64,000 bases of DNA from NCBI GenBank assembly GCA_963696495.1, contig CAVOKJ010000004.1, positions 310,001 through 374,000 of the forward strand, read 5' to 3'. The notes beneath the pieces were generated by a model. That model made no database searches. It saw only the letters and a list, made by a program, of their open reading frames with translations, and was not told where the DNA came from. Source of the stretch: Bog-756 sp963696495 (GTDB lineage: Bacteria > Actinomycetota > Acidimicrobiia > Acidimicrobiales > RAAP-2). Each line of letters opens with the position of its first letter. Position 1 is the stretch's first letter. The position numbers and the translations under genes were made by a program. Shown here piece by piece: positions 48,941 through 56,333 of the stretch.

Positions 48941-49972
48941 CTACTCGTCGGTGAAGCGGCCGCTGGTGCCCTGCCGGTCGGGCAGGGACTCGATCAGTCG
49001 GCTCACCTTCGCGTACTCGCCGGCGTTCCAGGCTTCGGCGATGGTCTGGTCGCCGAGTTCGCGGTGCTTGGTGAAGTTCCACCAGCGGGTGACGTCGCTG
49101 TCGCTGTATCCCTTGTTCGCCAGGATGATGTTGAGGCGGGTGGCCTCCCAGGTCGCCTCCTCCGGGCTCATCTCCGACAGGTCGTCCTCCGCCGGTGGGG
49201 CGGACTCCGGCCGACGCTCCATCTCGTGGGCGATCTCACGGTCGAGGTCCCTCGAGACGTGACCGCGGATGGTCTGGAGCGACCCACCCGTCAGCGCGTG
49301 GCGATCGGTGACCCGCCGCTCCCGCTCGCTCTCGAGGCTCCTCGACCAGAGGTGCTGTGCGGTGGCGTCCACGTCGCTGGCGGTCACGCGCAGTCGCATC
49401 CGCCTCTCGATCCGCTCCGCCGTCTTCTGCGGAGCCTTGGGCTGCGGCACCGGGTCGGTCGACCGTCTCCCCATCCGCTCCGGTTCGTCGGTCTGCACCT
49501 GCCGCCGTTCGGTGGCTCCCCGTCGCCGGTCGCCCACCTCCACCTCTTCGGCGAACTCCTCGGTGGGGGGCACGGGGCCGGCCGGCGACGCCGGTGGGGC
49601 GGCCTGCCGTGTGGACCTCCCCACCGGGGCGGCGTAGTCCTCCGGCGGAAAGACGTCACCGGCGGTGCCGGCCAGCGCGGCGCCGAGGTAGGCGGCCGAC
49701 CATTCGCTCTCGCCCACCGCGACGGTGGCCGCACCGGTGGAGGTGAGCCGCGCCACCGGCACGTCGAGGCAGGCCGCCACCGCGATGGCCTCGGTGAACC
49801 CGAGCCGACGGTTCGTGGTCTCCACCTGTGCCACCGTCTCGCGCGTCCAGGCGATCCCGCGAAGCAGCATCTCATCGGCCAGGCCCTGCTGCGTCAGGTT
49901 CGCCTTGGACCTGAGCGCGGCCACGTTGCGACGGACGATGTCTTCTATGCCCTTGGGCGGATCGCCGTTCAT
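48941..49972 (-). CDS. XRE-type HTH regulator with long helical C-terminus
   Basis: A 343-residue protein. The N-terminal 75 residues form an XRE/Cro helix-turn-helix (IVRRNVAALRSKANLTQQGLADEMLLRGIAWTRETVAQVETTNRRLGFTEAIAVAACLDVPVARL). A Pro/Glu-rich linker follows, then a charged helical part (ERIERRMRLRVTASDVDATAQHLWSRSLESERERRVTDRHALTG) that may be a coiled-coil. The C-terminal domain (ATRLNIILANKGYSDSDVTRWWNFTKHRELGDQTI) is unassigned. An inverted repeat TGTTCA-N5-TGAACA lies 20 bases upstream of the start, suggesting autoregulation. Other targets are unknown. Confidence 0.78.
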   Translation of the reverse strand: MNGDPPKGIEDIVRRNVAALRSKANLTQQGLADEMLLRGIAWTRETVAQVETTNRRLGFTEAIAVAACLDVPVARLTSTGAATVAVGESEWSAAYLGAALAGTAGDVFPPEDYAAPVGRSTRQAAPPASPAGPVPPTEEFAEEVEVGDRRRGATERRQVQTDEPERMGRRSTDPVPQPKAPQKTAERIERRMRLRVTASDVDATAQHLWSRSLESERERRVTDRHALTGGSLQTIRGHVSRDLDREIAHEMERRPESAPPAEDDLSEMSPEEATWEATRLNIILANKGYSDSDVTRWWNFTKHRELGDQTIAEAWNAGEYAKVSRLIESLPDRQGTSGRFTDE

Positions 49973-50334
49973 CCTCGTATCGTACTCCCCTTGTTCAAAA
50001 ACTGAACATTGTCACGGCGGGTGGTCGGACGACCTTGGTGCGTCCACAAGGGACAATGAATCGGCGACCTCTGCCCGCACCGGCGGAACTCTGAACATTC
50101 CGGTGCAGCGGACCCGGTCGGGGCACTCGACGTGCAGCGACCGAGCGTGCCTTGTCTGAGTTGCTCTCTCCATGATGGCCCCGGGAGCGGCCACGCGGGT
50201 GGACCCCGGGGCGCGGCGAGCTGCCACGGGCGCCTCTGCGAAATCGGCGCGATCGGCAATTCCCACTACAGCTGCGGCCCACTAGTTCCGATCATTCCCA
50301 TGAGGGATCCGAAACAAAGGGGCAGGAAACAACT
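49973..50334. other. Divergent intergenic region
   Basis: About 360 bases between the XRE gene and the mini-protein gene. It contains the TGTTCA palindrome listed separately and a second TGAACATT half-site at 50092-50099. No gene is supported. Confidence 0.45.
49992..50008. promoter_or_regulatory. Putative XRE autoregulatory operator
   Basis: TGTTCA (49992-49997) and TGAACA (50003-50008) form a perfect inverted repeat with an AAAAC spacer, directly upstream of the XRE gene. A second half-site, TGAACATT, occurs 89 bases further along. Confidence 0.6.
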
Positions 50335-50580
50335 GTGACGATCGACCCGTATCAAGTACGGAAGCTCAGCGAATGGTCGGATGCCGATTTCGACCTGGAC
50401 GACCTGGTGCTGCCGGCCGAACCGCAGTGGCACCGCTGTGGAGCCGTCCACTGCATCGACCGGGGACCGTGGCTCGGCACGCTGGTTTGCTGCATCCGCA
50501 GGAGCGGTCATGACGACGGTCACTCCATGTCACTAGGCGACGAAGGCAGTCCCGACTACTGGCGGGAGACCTGGCTGTAA
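50335..50580 (+). CDS. Mini-protein with a C-x12-C-x5-H-x3-H motif
   Basis: An 81-residue acidic protein: MTIDPYQVRKLSEWSDADFD, then WHRCGAVHC and CCIRRSGHDDGH. Cys40, Cys53, His59 and His63 have the same C-x12-C-x5-H-x3-H spacing as the basic mini-protein at 34191, with extra Cys35 and Cys52. Zinc binding is likely. The start is GTG with AGGAAA upstream. The function is unknown; the gene stands between the XRE regulator and a repeat-rich region. Confidence 0.6.
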   Translation: MTIDPYQVRKLSEWSDADFDLDDLVLPAEPQWHRCGAVHCIDRGPWLGTLVCCIRRSGHDDGHSMSLGDEGSPDYWRETWL

Positions 50581-50651
50581 GCATCGGCCGACTCCGGGCC
50601 GGAGTTGAATCGGCCAGGTCCGACGCCTCTTGACCGGTCGGACCTCGTCCG

Positions 50652-50758
50652 GACGGCGTCAGCCACACCCGACGGCGTCAGCCACGTCCGGACGGCGTCA
50701 GTCGCACCCGACGGCGTCAGCCACACCCGACGGCGTCAGCGACACAGGACGGTGTCAG
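50652..50758. repeat. Six tandem ~19-base repeats with palindromic cores
   Basis: Copies start at 50652, 50671, 50691, 50710, 50729 and 50748, consensus GACGGCGTCAGCCACACCC, with one 20-base interval. Each copy holds the palindrome GACG-G-CGTC. The last copy reaches the stop codon of the glucosidase gene. Units have no unique spacers, so this is not a CRISPR array. Confidence 0.85.
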
Positions 50759-52389
50759 CGACGCAGCACGACCGCCTGGTCGGCACGCACGAGTCCGTCG
50801 AAGGTCCGATGCTCGCCGCGGCCGTCGCTGGTGAGCACCACGGCGGCGTCCGCGAACGCGGTGATCGCCGCCGGTGGTCCCCTCCGCCCGGTGGTGGCGG
50901 TGACGTCGACATCCCCATCGGTGAAGTTGACCATCACCAGCCAGCTCCGGTCGTCGAGGGACCTCGTGAAGGCGAGCAGGCCGTCGGCCACCTCGAGACG
51001 CTCGAAGCTGCCGAGCCGCAGGGCCGGCTCGTCGTGACGCAGGGCCAGGAGCCGTCGGTAGAGGTGGAGCATGGACGTGGCGTCCTCCCGCTGTGCCGAG
51101 TAGTTCCGACGGTCGGCCTCCGGTGGGAACGGCAGCCAGACCCCGGCCCCGCCGGGCGTCGGCCAGCCGTGGTCGGCGGTGCTGTCCCACGGCACCGGTG
51201 CGCGGCAACCGTCACGGCCACCGGGATCGACGGCCCGTTCCGGCGGGACGACGGCATCCTGGAGCCCGAGCTCCTCCCCCTGGAAGAGGAACGGGGTACC
51301 CCGCAAGGTCATGAGCAGCACCGCCGCCGCCCTGGCCCTCGGCTCGCTCCGGCGCGCCGTGGTCGCTCCGTCCTCACCCAGGAACGAGGCCGCCCGGTCG
51401 AAGCGGGTCCGGTGCCTCGGGTTGTCGTGGTTGGACAGCACCCACGTGGGCCACGCCTCCCTCGGGTCGAACGCGTCCACCGTCCTGTCGATGCACTCGG
51501 CCCAGGCCGGCTCCTGCCAGAGGGCGTAGAGGGGTGGGAAGTTGAACGCCAGGTGGAGCTCGTCCCCGTCCCCGTAGTAGGTGGCCACGGCTTCGGTGGA
51601 GAGCAGGTACACCTCACCGACCACGACACGCTCGTCGGGATAGCCGTCGAGGAGCGTGCGGATATCGCGCAGTCGCTGGTGGGTCACGGGGACGTCGTTG
51701 AGGCCGCTGTGGGGGATGCCGGCCACTCCGGGCGGGTCGTCGGGCAGATCGGGGTCCTTGCCGATGCAGTGGATGACGTCGGCCCGGAACCCGTCGACAC
51801 CCCGGTCCAGCCAGAACCGCAGCACCTCGTGCATGGCGGTGACCACCCCGGGCTCGTCCCAGTTGAGGTCGGGCTGGGCCTCCTCGAACAGATGGAGGTA
51901 CCACTGGCCTGTCCGCCCGTCGAGGGTCCACGCCGGGGCCGACAGGTCGAAGGCGGCGACCCAGTTGTTGGGTGGGGCGCCTCCCGGCTCGGCGTCGCGC
52001 CACACGTACCAGTCGCGGTGGGCGCTGTCGCGGCCCGACGAGGCGTCGACGAACCACGGATGCTGGTCGGAGGTGTGGTTCGGGACCCAGTCGATGATGA
52101 CCCTGAGCCCCGCCGCATGGGCGTCGGCGATCAGTCCGTCGAAGTCCTCGAGCGACCCGAACAGCGGGTCGACGTCGCAGTAGTCGCTGACGTCGTAGCC
52201 GAAGTCGACCATCGGTGACCGGTAGAACGGGGAGATCCACAGCGCATCGATCCCGAGCCAGACCAGGTCGTCGAGGTGGGAGCGGATGCCGGGCAGGTCG
52301 CCGATGCCGTCACCGTCGGAGTCGGCGAACGACCGCGGGTAGATCTGGTAGAAGACCGCCTGCTGCCACCAGGGTGCCGGGGCGTCCAC
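50755..52389 (-). CDS. GH13 alpha-glucosidase (oligo-1,6-/alpha-glucosidase type)
   Basis: A 544-residue glycoside hydrolase family 13 enzyme. It opens WWQQAVFYQIYPRSFADSDGDGIGDL, and the four conserved regions are present: DWVPNHTS (region I), GFRADVIH with nucleophile Asp204, VVGEVYLL with acid/base Glu259, and LSNHDNPR with Asp322. Substrates are alpha-1,4 or alpha-1,6 glucosides such as maltose, isomaltose or trehalose derivatives. No signal peptide, so cytoplasmic. Start GTG, eight bases after the SRPBCC gene on the same strand; probably an operon. The tandem repeats at 50652-50758 lie at the 3' end. Confidence 0.92.
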   Translation of the reverse strand: MDAPAPWWQQAVFYQIYPRSFADSDGDGIGDLPGIRSHLDDLVWLGIDALWISPFYRSPMVDFGYDVSDYCDVDPLFGSLEDFDGLIADAHAAGLRVIIDWVPNHTSDQHPWFVDASSGRDSAHRDWYVWRDAEPGGAPPNNWVAAFDLSAPAWTLDGRTGQWYLHLFEEAQPDLNWDEPGVVTAMHEVLRFWLDRGVDGFRADVIHCIGKDPDLPDDPPGVAGIPHSGLNDVPVTHQRLRDIRTLLDGYPDERVVVGEVYLLSTEAVATYYGDGDELHLAFNFPPLYALWQEPAWAECIDRTVDAFDPREAWPTWVLSNHDNPRHRTRFDRAASFLGEDGATTARRSEPRARAAAVLLMTLRGTPFLFQGEELGLQDAVVPPERAVDPGGRDGCRAPVPWDSTADHGWPTPGGAGVWLPFPPEADRRNYSAQREDATSMLHLYRRLLALRHDEPALRLGSFERLEVADGLLAFTRSLDDRSWLVMVNFTDGDVDVTATTGRRGPPAAITAFADAAVVLTSDGRGEHRTFDGLVRADQAVVLRR

Positions 52390-52397
52390 CGCGTCGC

Positions 52398-52856
52398 TCA
52401 GGACTCGGCGAGGGACTTGATGCGCGACAGGGTGGTGGCCATGTTCGCCCGGTTGAGACCGGCGGTGTCGTTGGTCCCCCGCACGAGTGGTGCGAGCAAC
52501 CGGAGGCCCGACGAGCGGTGGTCCTCGAAGCGCTCGGAGATGGTGGTCCCGCCGTCCTCGTCAGGCTCCACGCGGTAGGCCCACCGCGCCACCGCCAGGG
52601 GGCCGAAGGCGACGTCCCAGGCGATCTCCGACCCGCGCTCGTAGCGGACGATGGTGCACGTGGTCGTCCACCGACGGAACCCCGATCGGTTGCGACCCTT
52701 GAACGTGGCCCCAACCTCCGGTCCCGACGAGCCGGCCGACCACCGCGTGTCCGTGCATTCCTCGGTGATCCCGGCCATGGCCGTCGGATCGCTGACCAGG
52801 CTCCAGACCCGGTCGGGGGGTGCATCGACCCGCACGGCCACTTCGACGGTCGACAT
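52398..52856 (-). CDS. SRPBCC family protein (polyketide cyclase / START-like)
   Basis: A 152-residue helix-grip protein: STVEVAVRVDAPPDRVWSLVSDPTAMAGITEECTDTRW, GPEVGATFKGRNRSGFRRWTTTCTIV, then EDGGTTISERFEDHRSS and a C-terminal helix LARSLAES-like. The hydrophobic cavity of such proteins binds lipids or aromatic intermediates. The gene precedes the alpha-glucosidase with a nine-base gap. No link of function is evident. The ATG at 52856 is followed directly by the family's first strand. Confidence 0.85.
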   Translation of the reverse strand: MSTVEVAVRVDAPPDRVWSLVSDPTAMAGITEECTDTRWSAGSSGPEVGATFKGRNRSGFRRWTTTCTIVRYERGSEIAWDVAFGPLAVARWAYRVEPDEDGGTTISERFEDHRSSGLRLLAPLVRGTNDTAGLNRANMATTLSRIKSLAES

Positions 52857-53038
52857 GGGGTGACGATAGCAATCCCAGGTTCCGGCCTGTCGGTGGGGTC
52901 GGAACCGCCCGATGGCGCTCCCGGCCACGGCGGTCGAGACCGCTCGGCCGGGCGACTGCCCGCCGTTACAGTTTGTGCCATTTCATGCCGACAATCCCTC
53001 GTGAACGCAGTAATCGAGCAGGAGAGGGTAGGTCTGGC

Positions 53039-53395
53039 ATGGTGGACAGGCGTACGGTAGAAGACGGGTCGTTCCTGGCCGATGGGCTGGCGGGCAGTGC
53101 TCCCTCGATCGTCTACGGGACGGGTCGGGTGTGCATCGAGCCAAGCTGCGCCGTCAAGTTGTCGCGCTACAACAGCACGGAGTGGTGCGCTCTGCACGAG
53201 AGCCCCGCGTCGACGCAGCGACCCTATGACACCTCGACACGGCAGCCCCGCGGGCGCCGTCGCAACTCCCGGGCCCGCCGGGCCAGGGCCGCCCAGGCCG
53301 TGGCCGGCGCCACCGCCCGGAACGAGGCGCCGGAGCCCGAGCAGACGGCGGAGTCGAAGGGGACGGCCACCAAGAGCCGCCGGACGGCCGCCTGA
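53039..53395 (+). CDS. Small Cys-containing actinobacterial protein
   Basis: A 118-residue protein with a C32-x4-C37-x12-C50-x2-H53 pattern in RVCIEPSCAVKLSRYNSTEWCALHE, which recurs in Actinomycetota as C-x4-C-x-x-x-L-S-x-Y-N-x4-C-x-x-H, probably a zinc knuckle. The rest is an Arg/Ala/Glu-rich, presumably disordered basic tail (RGRRRNSRARRARAAQ) that could contact nucleic acid. GGAGAGGG lies upstream. No function is known. Confidence 0.62.
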   Translation: MVDRRTVEDGSFLADGLAGSAPSIVYGTGRVCIEPSCAVKLSRYNSTEWCALHESPASTQRPYDTSTRQPRGRRRNSRARRARAAQAVAGATARNEAPEPEQTAESKGTATKSRRTAA

Positions 53396-53425
53396 GCCGA
53401 GCCACGGTGGCACGCCCGGGTCGTG

Positions 53426-53461
53426 GACCGACCGACCCGATCCGACCGACCGACCCGATCC
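53426..53461. repeat. Exact 18-base tandem duplication
   Basis: GACCGACCGACCCGATCC occurs twice in a row (53426-53443 and 53444-53461), followed by a GATC remnant, in the gap before the SDR operon. Confidence 0.85.
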
Positions 53462-53518
53462 GATCTCGCAGCACCTCGGTACACTGCGGTACGACCGCCT
53501 GGACCACGAGGAGTTGCG

Positions 53519-53566
53519 ATGACCGACACCGCTGGAACCGTCCGACCCGACCGCGTCGCGTCCTGA
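53519..53566 (+). CDS. Possible 15-residue leader peptide of the SDR operon
   Basis: ATG at 53519, with GGAG six bases upstream, opens a 15-codon frame (MTDTAGTVRPDRVAS) that ends with TGA at 53564-53566, four bases before the GTG start of the SDR gene. That gene has no ribosome-binding site of its own, so translation of the short frame may deliver ribosomes to it. It has no run of one amino acid that would suggest classical attenuation. Confidence 0.4.
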   Translation: MTDTAGTVRPDRVAS

Positions 53567-53570
53567 CGCC

Positions 53571-54332
53571 GTGAGCGGTCGTCTGGAGGGAACCGTGGCC
53601 CTGGTGACCGGGGCGTCGAGCGGCATCGGCGAGGCCACGGCGGTGGCGCTGGCCGCCGAGGGTGCCACGCTGGCCGTCGCCGCCCGCCGGCGCGACCGTC
53701 TCGAGCTGCTCGAGGAGCGGCTCGGCAACGACACCCAGGTCCTGGTGGTCGAGACCGACATCACCGACGAGGCGGCGGCGCGCGGCATGGTCGAGGCCAC
53801 TGTCCGCGAATTCGGCCGGCTCGACACCGTGATCAACAACGCCGGCGTGATGCTGCTCGGCCCGATCGTGGACGCGCCGGTCGAGGAGTGGCGGAGGATG
53901 GTCGAGATCAATCTGCTCGGCCTGCTGTACACCACCCATGCGGCGCTTCCCCACCTGCTCCAGGCGGCCGAGACCGACCCCCGCCGGGTGGCCGACGTCG
54001 TCAACGTGAGCTCGGTGGCCGGACGCGTGGCCCGGCAGGGGAGCGGTGTCTACAACGCCACCAAATTCGGGGTGGGGGCATTCTCCGAGTCGCTCCGCCA
54101 GGAGGTGACCGCCCGCCATGTGCGGGTGACGCTCATCGAGCCCGGCGCCACGATGACCGAGTTGGCCGGCCACAACCGACCCGAGATCCTCGAGGGCATG
54201 CGGTCGACCTTCGGCTCGATCACCCTGATGCAGGCGGAGGACATTGCCGAGGCGATCGTGTTCACCGTCACCCGACCCCGCCACGTGGCGGTCAACGAGT
54301 TGCTGATCCGGCCCACCGAACAGGAACGCTGA
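53571..54332 (+). CDS. Short-chain dehydrogenase/reductase
   Basis: A 253-residue classical SDR: TGASSGIG cofactor loop near the N-terminus, Arg-rich VAARRRDRL after strand 2 pointing to NADP(H), NNAG, VVNVSSVAGR with the catalytic Ser, and VYNATKFG with Tyr-x-x-x-Lys. The substrate is unknown. Start GTG. It is the first gene of a tightly packed operon: the next gene begins immediately after its stop codon. Confidence 0.92.
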   Translation: MSGRLEGTVALVTGASSGIGEATAVALAAEGATLAVAARRRDRLELLEERLGNDTQVLVVETDITDEAAARGMVEATVREFGRLDTVINNAGVMLLGPIVDAPVEEWRRMVEINLLGLLYTTHAALPHLLQAAETDPRRVADVVNVSSVAGRVARQGSGVYNATKFGVGAFSESLRQEVTARHVRVTLIEPGATMTELAGHNRPEILEGMRSTFGSITLMQAEDIAEAIVFTVTRPRHVAVNELLIRPTEQER

Positions 54333-55244
54333 GTGGCGCTCGCCGGTTACCCGCCGGCCAAGCACATCCTCGGCGACCTGGGCATCGAGGCCGAGGTCAC
54401 CACCAGATCCACCGCCAAGGTCCGGATACCGGCCACCCCGTCCATCGCCGGCGCCGACGGCGGGGTACGGGTTGGTGTGCTGGCCGTACTGGTGGACGTG
54501 GTGGGGGGCGCCGTGGCCATCCGCTCGGTGCTTCCCGACTGGATGGCCACCGCCGACCTGGCCATCCAGACGGTGGGCCGGGCGGTCGGGCCCTGGGTCG
54601 AGGCTCGGGCCACCATCCTCCGCCGGGGGAGGACGACGCTGGTGGTCGAGGCCCTCGTGTTCAACACCGAGCAGGACGGTTCGCCGGTGGTCGGCGACGG
54701 TGCGGGGCCTGGGCCGGTGGCCTGGGCGACCATGACCTTCACCATCCTCCCCGGCCGGAGTGCCACCACCGACCTGGCCAGCCCCGAGGAGCCGCCGGTG
54801 CGGTGGGCCTTCGGGGGCGAGGGGCTCGGGGGTCCGCTGACAGAGGCCCTGTCGATCGCCGTCGTGGACGCAGCCGGGGGGCGGATCACCATGCCCGCAC
54901 AGGAGTACGCCGCCAACTCGTTCGGCGCGGTGCAGGGCGGGGTCATGGCGCTCCTGGCCGACGTGGCCGGAGGTGCGGCGGTGGGCTCGGCGGCGAGCGA
55001 CCCGGGAGGCCCCGTCGTCGTGACCGACCTCCTGGTGACCTATCTCGCCCTCGGGCGTGTCGGCCCCATCGAGTCCCGCGCCACCGTCGCCGGCACCGAT
55101 GATGGCGGGGCACCCCGCAGCGCAGTCGTCGAGCTGTTCGATCGCGGCGCTGACGACCGACTGACCACCGTGGTCACGGTGGGTACGGCTCCGCTCGATG
55201 GCGCCCCACCGGCCGGCGGTGCCCGGGTGACGGCCGATGGGTGA
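54333..55244 (+). CDS. Double-hotdog thioesterase-like protein, first copy
   Basis: A 303-residue protein with two hotdog halves: RVGVLAVLVDVVGGAVAI in the first and AVQGGVMALLADVAGGAAV in the second. In PaaI-type thioesterases the equivalent motif is N-x-x-G-x-x-H-G-G with an Asp about nine residues on; here the His is replaced by Gln (VQGG) and the Asp is kept, so catalysis may be altered. It likely binds acyl-CoA or a related ester. GTG start directly after the SDR stop; it overlaps the next gene by eight bases. Confidence 0.82.
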   Translation: MALAGYPPAKHILGDLGIEAEVTTRSTAKVRIPATPSIAGADGGVRVGVLAVLVDVVGGAVAIRSVLPDWMATADLAIQTVGRAVGPWVEARATILRRGRTTLVVEALVFNTEQDGSPVVGDGAGPGPVAWATMTFTILPGRSATTDLASPEEPPVRWAFGGEGLGGPLTEALSIAVVDAAGGRITMPAQEYAANSFGAVQGGVMALLADVAGGAAVGSAASDPGGPVVVTDLLVTYLALGRVGPIESRATVAGTDDGGAPRSAVVELFDRGADDRLTTVVTVGTAPLDGAPPAGGARVTADG

Positions 55245-56232
55245 CGCCCCGGGCCCCGCCACCGTGGGCACTGCCCCCGAGGACGGCACTGCCCCCGAGG
55301 ACGGCACTGCGCCAGGGGACGGCACTGCGCCCGAGGACGGCGGGACCCCCGGGGACGGTGGGGCCAGCGGCGTCAGGTCAGCGGACTCCGACACGGAGCG
55401 TTCGGTCGACCCCCGGCACGAGGTGAGCCGGTACTTCCGGCTCGAGCGCTGGGAACTGCCGCCTCCGCCCGGCAGCGGACTGCCCTCGGCGTTCGGTGGG
55501 CGCACCCCGGTCGACGCCCACCTCCGGGGCCCGGCCGGCGGCATGCGCACCGGAGGCCTCCTCACGACCGCCGACTCCCTGGGGGGCTTCCTCTCGGGTA
55601 TCGCCGTCCTCCCGAAGTGGATCGTGACCACCAGCATGATGGCCACGGTGTTCCGCCTGGCGCACGAGGGCCCGCTCCTCCTGCACGGTGAGGTGCTGAG
55701 GAAGGGTCGTACGTCGGTGGTCACGGCGCTGGACGTGGTCGACGAGGGCCTCGGCGGCGCCCCCGTCGCCCGCATCATCATGACCTGCGCCGTCCTCGAA
55801 CCGGGCGGGATGGACCTCCAGTTCGAGCGGCCGTTCTCGTGGCCCATGGGCCCGATCGACCCGGACGCCCCCCCACCCGAGGAGTTCTTCTGCATCCGGC
55901 CCGGTGAGGGACCCGTCACCACGCTGGATCTCGACGACCACCTGCGCAATCCATGGGGCATCCTCCACGGGGGAGCGGTGGCCATGCTGGCGGACGTCGC
56001 CGCCTGTCGGGCCGCCGGGGAGGCGCACCCGTCCGGTCGGGGCACGACGATGGCGGCGGCCGACTCGGTGCTCCACTACCTCCGGCCGGTCAGGGTGGGG
56101 CCGGTGGAGGCCCGGTGCGAGGTGCTGGGCGACCGGGCGGGGCGATGGCTGGTGCGGGTGGCCATCCACGACGTAGGGGCTGACGACCGCCTGGTCACCG
56201 CCGGCTCGGTGACCGTGCTCGAAGCCGGATGA
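55237..56232 (+). CDS. Double-hotdog thioesterase, second copy
   Basis: A 331-residue relative of the preceding protein. After an N-terminal low-complexity tail made of about five repeats of GTAPEDG (residues 12-43), the first hotdog half has PAGGMRTGGLLTTADSLGG, and the second has the canonical NPWGILHGGAVAMLADVAAC, with Asn, His and Asp of PaaI-type acyl-CoA thioesterases. The ATG overlaps the stop of the previous gene, implying coupled translation. Physiological substrate unknown. Confidence 0.82.
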   Translation: MGDAPGPATVGTAPEDGTAPEDGTAPGDGTAPEDGGTPGDGGASGVRSADSDTERSVDPRHEVSRYFRLERWELPPPPGSGLPSAFGGRTPVDAHLRGPAGGMRTGGLLTTADSLGGFLSGIAVLPKWIVTTSMMATVFRLAHEGPLLLHGEVLRKGRTSVVTALDVVDEGLGGAPVARIIMTCAVLEPGGMDLQFERPFSWPMGPIDPDAPPPEEFFCIRPGEGPVTTLDLDDHLRNPWGILHGGAVAMLADVAACRAAGEAHPSGRGTTMAAADSVLHYLRPVRVGPVEARCEVLGDRAGRWLVRVAIHDVGADDRLVTAGSVTVLEAG

Positions 56233-56278
56233 CCCACCGGTCCGGGCGGCCCGGCCGGGGTCGCGGTTGACGTCCGTC

Positions 56279-56297
56279 CATATTTAGGCTTACCTAA
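56279..56297. promoter_or_regulatory. DtxR/IdeR-type iron box
   Basis: TTAGGCTTACCTAA (56284-56297) matches 13 of the last 14 positions of the DtxR/IdeR consensus TTAGGTTAGSCTAACCTAA; the left end (CATAT) is degenerate. It sits 36 bases before the FTR1 start codon. Confidence 0.68.
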
Positions 56298-56333
56298 TGT
56301 TTGGACTATGCGAACCCTTCGGCCGGCATCCCG

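Noticed and set aside
50652..50758. CRISPR array
   Set aside because: The 19-base units follow each other with no unique spacers, and no cas gene is present.
53154..56045. Open minus-strand frame of 963 codons
   Set aside because: It is antisense to the SDR and two hotdog genes, which have clear motifs and codon structure. The predicted product is low-complexity (Pro/Ser/Gly/His-rich) with no family features. Long antisense frames are normal in such GC-rich DNA.
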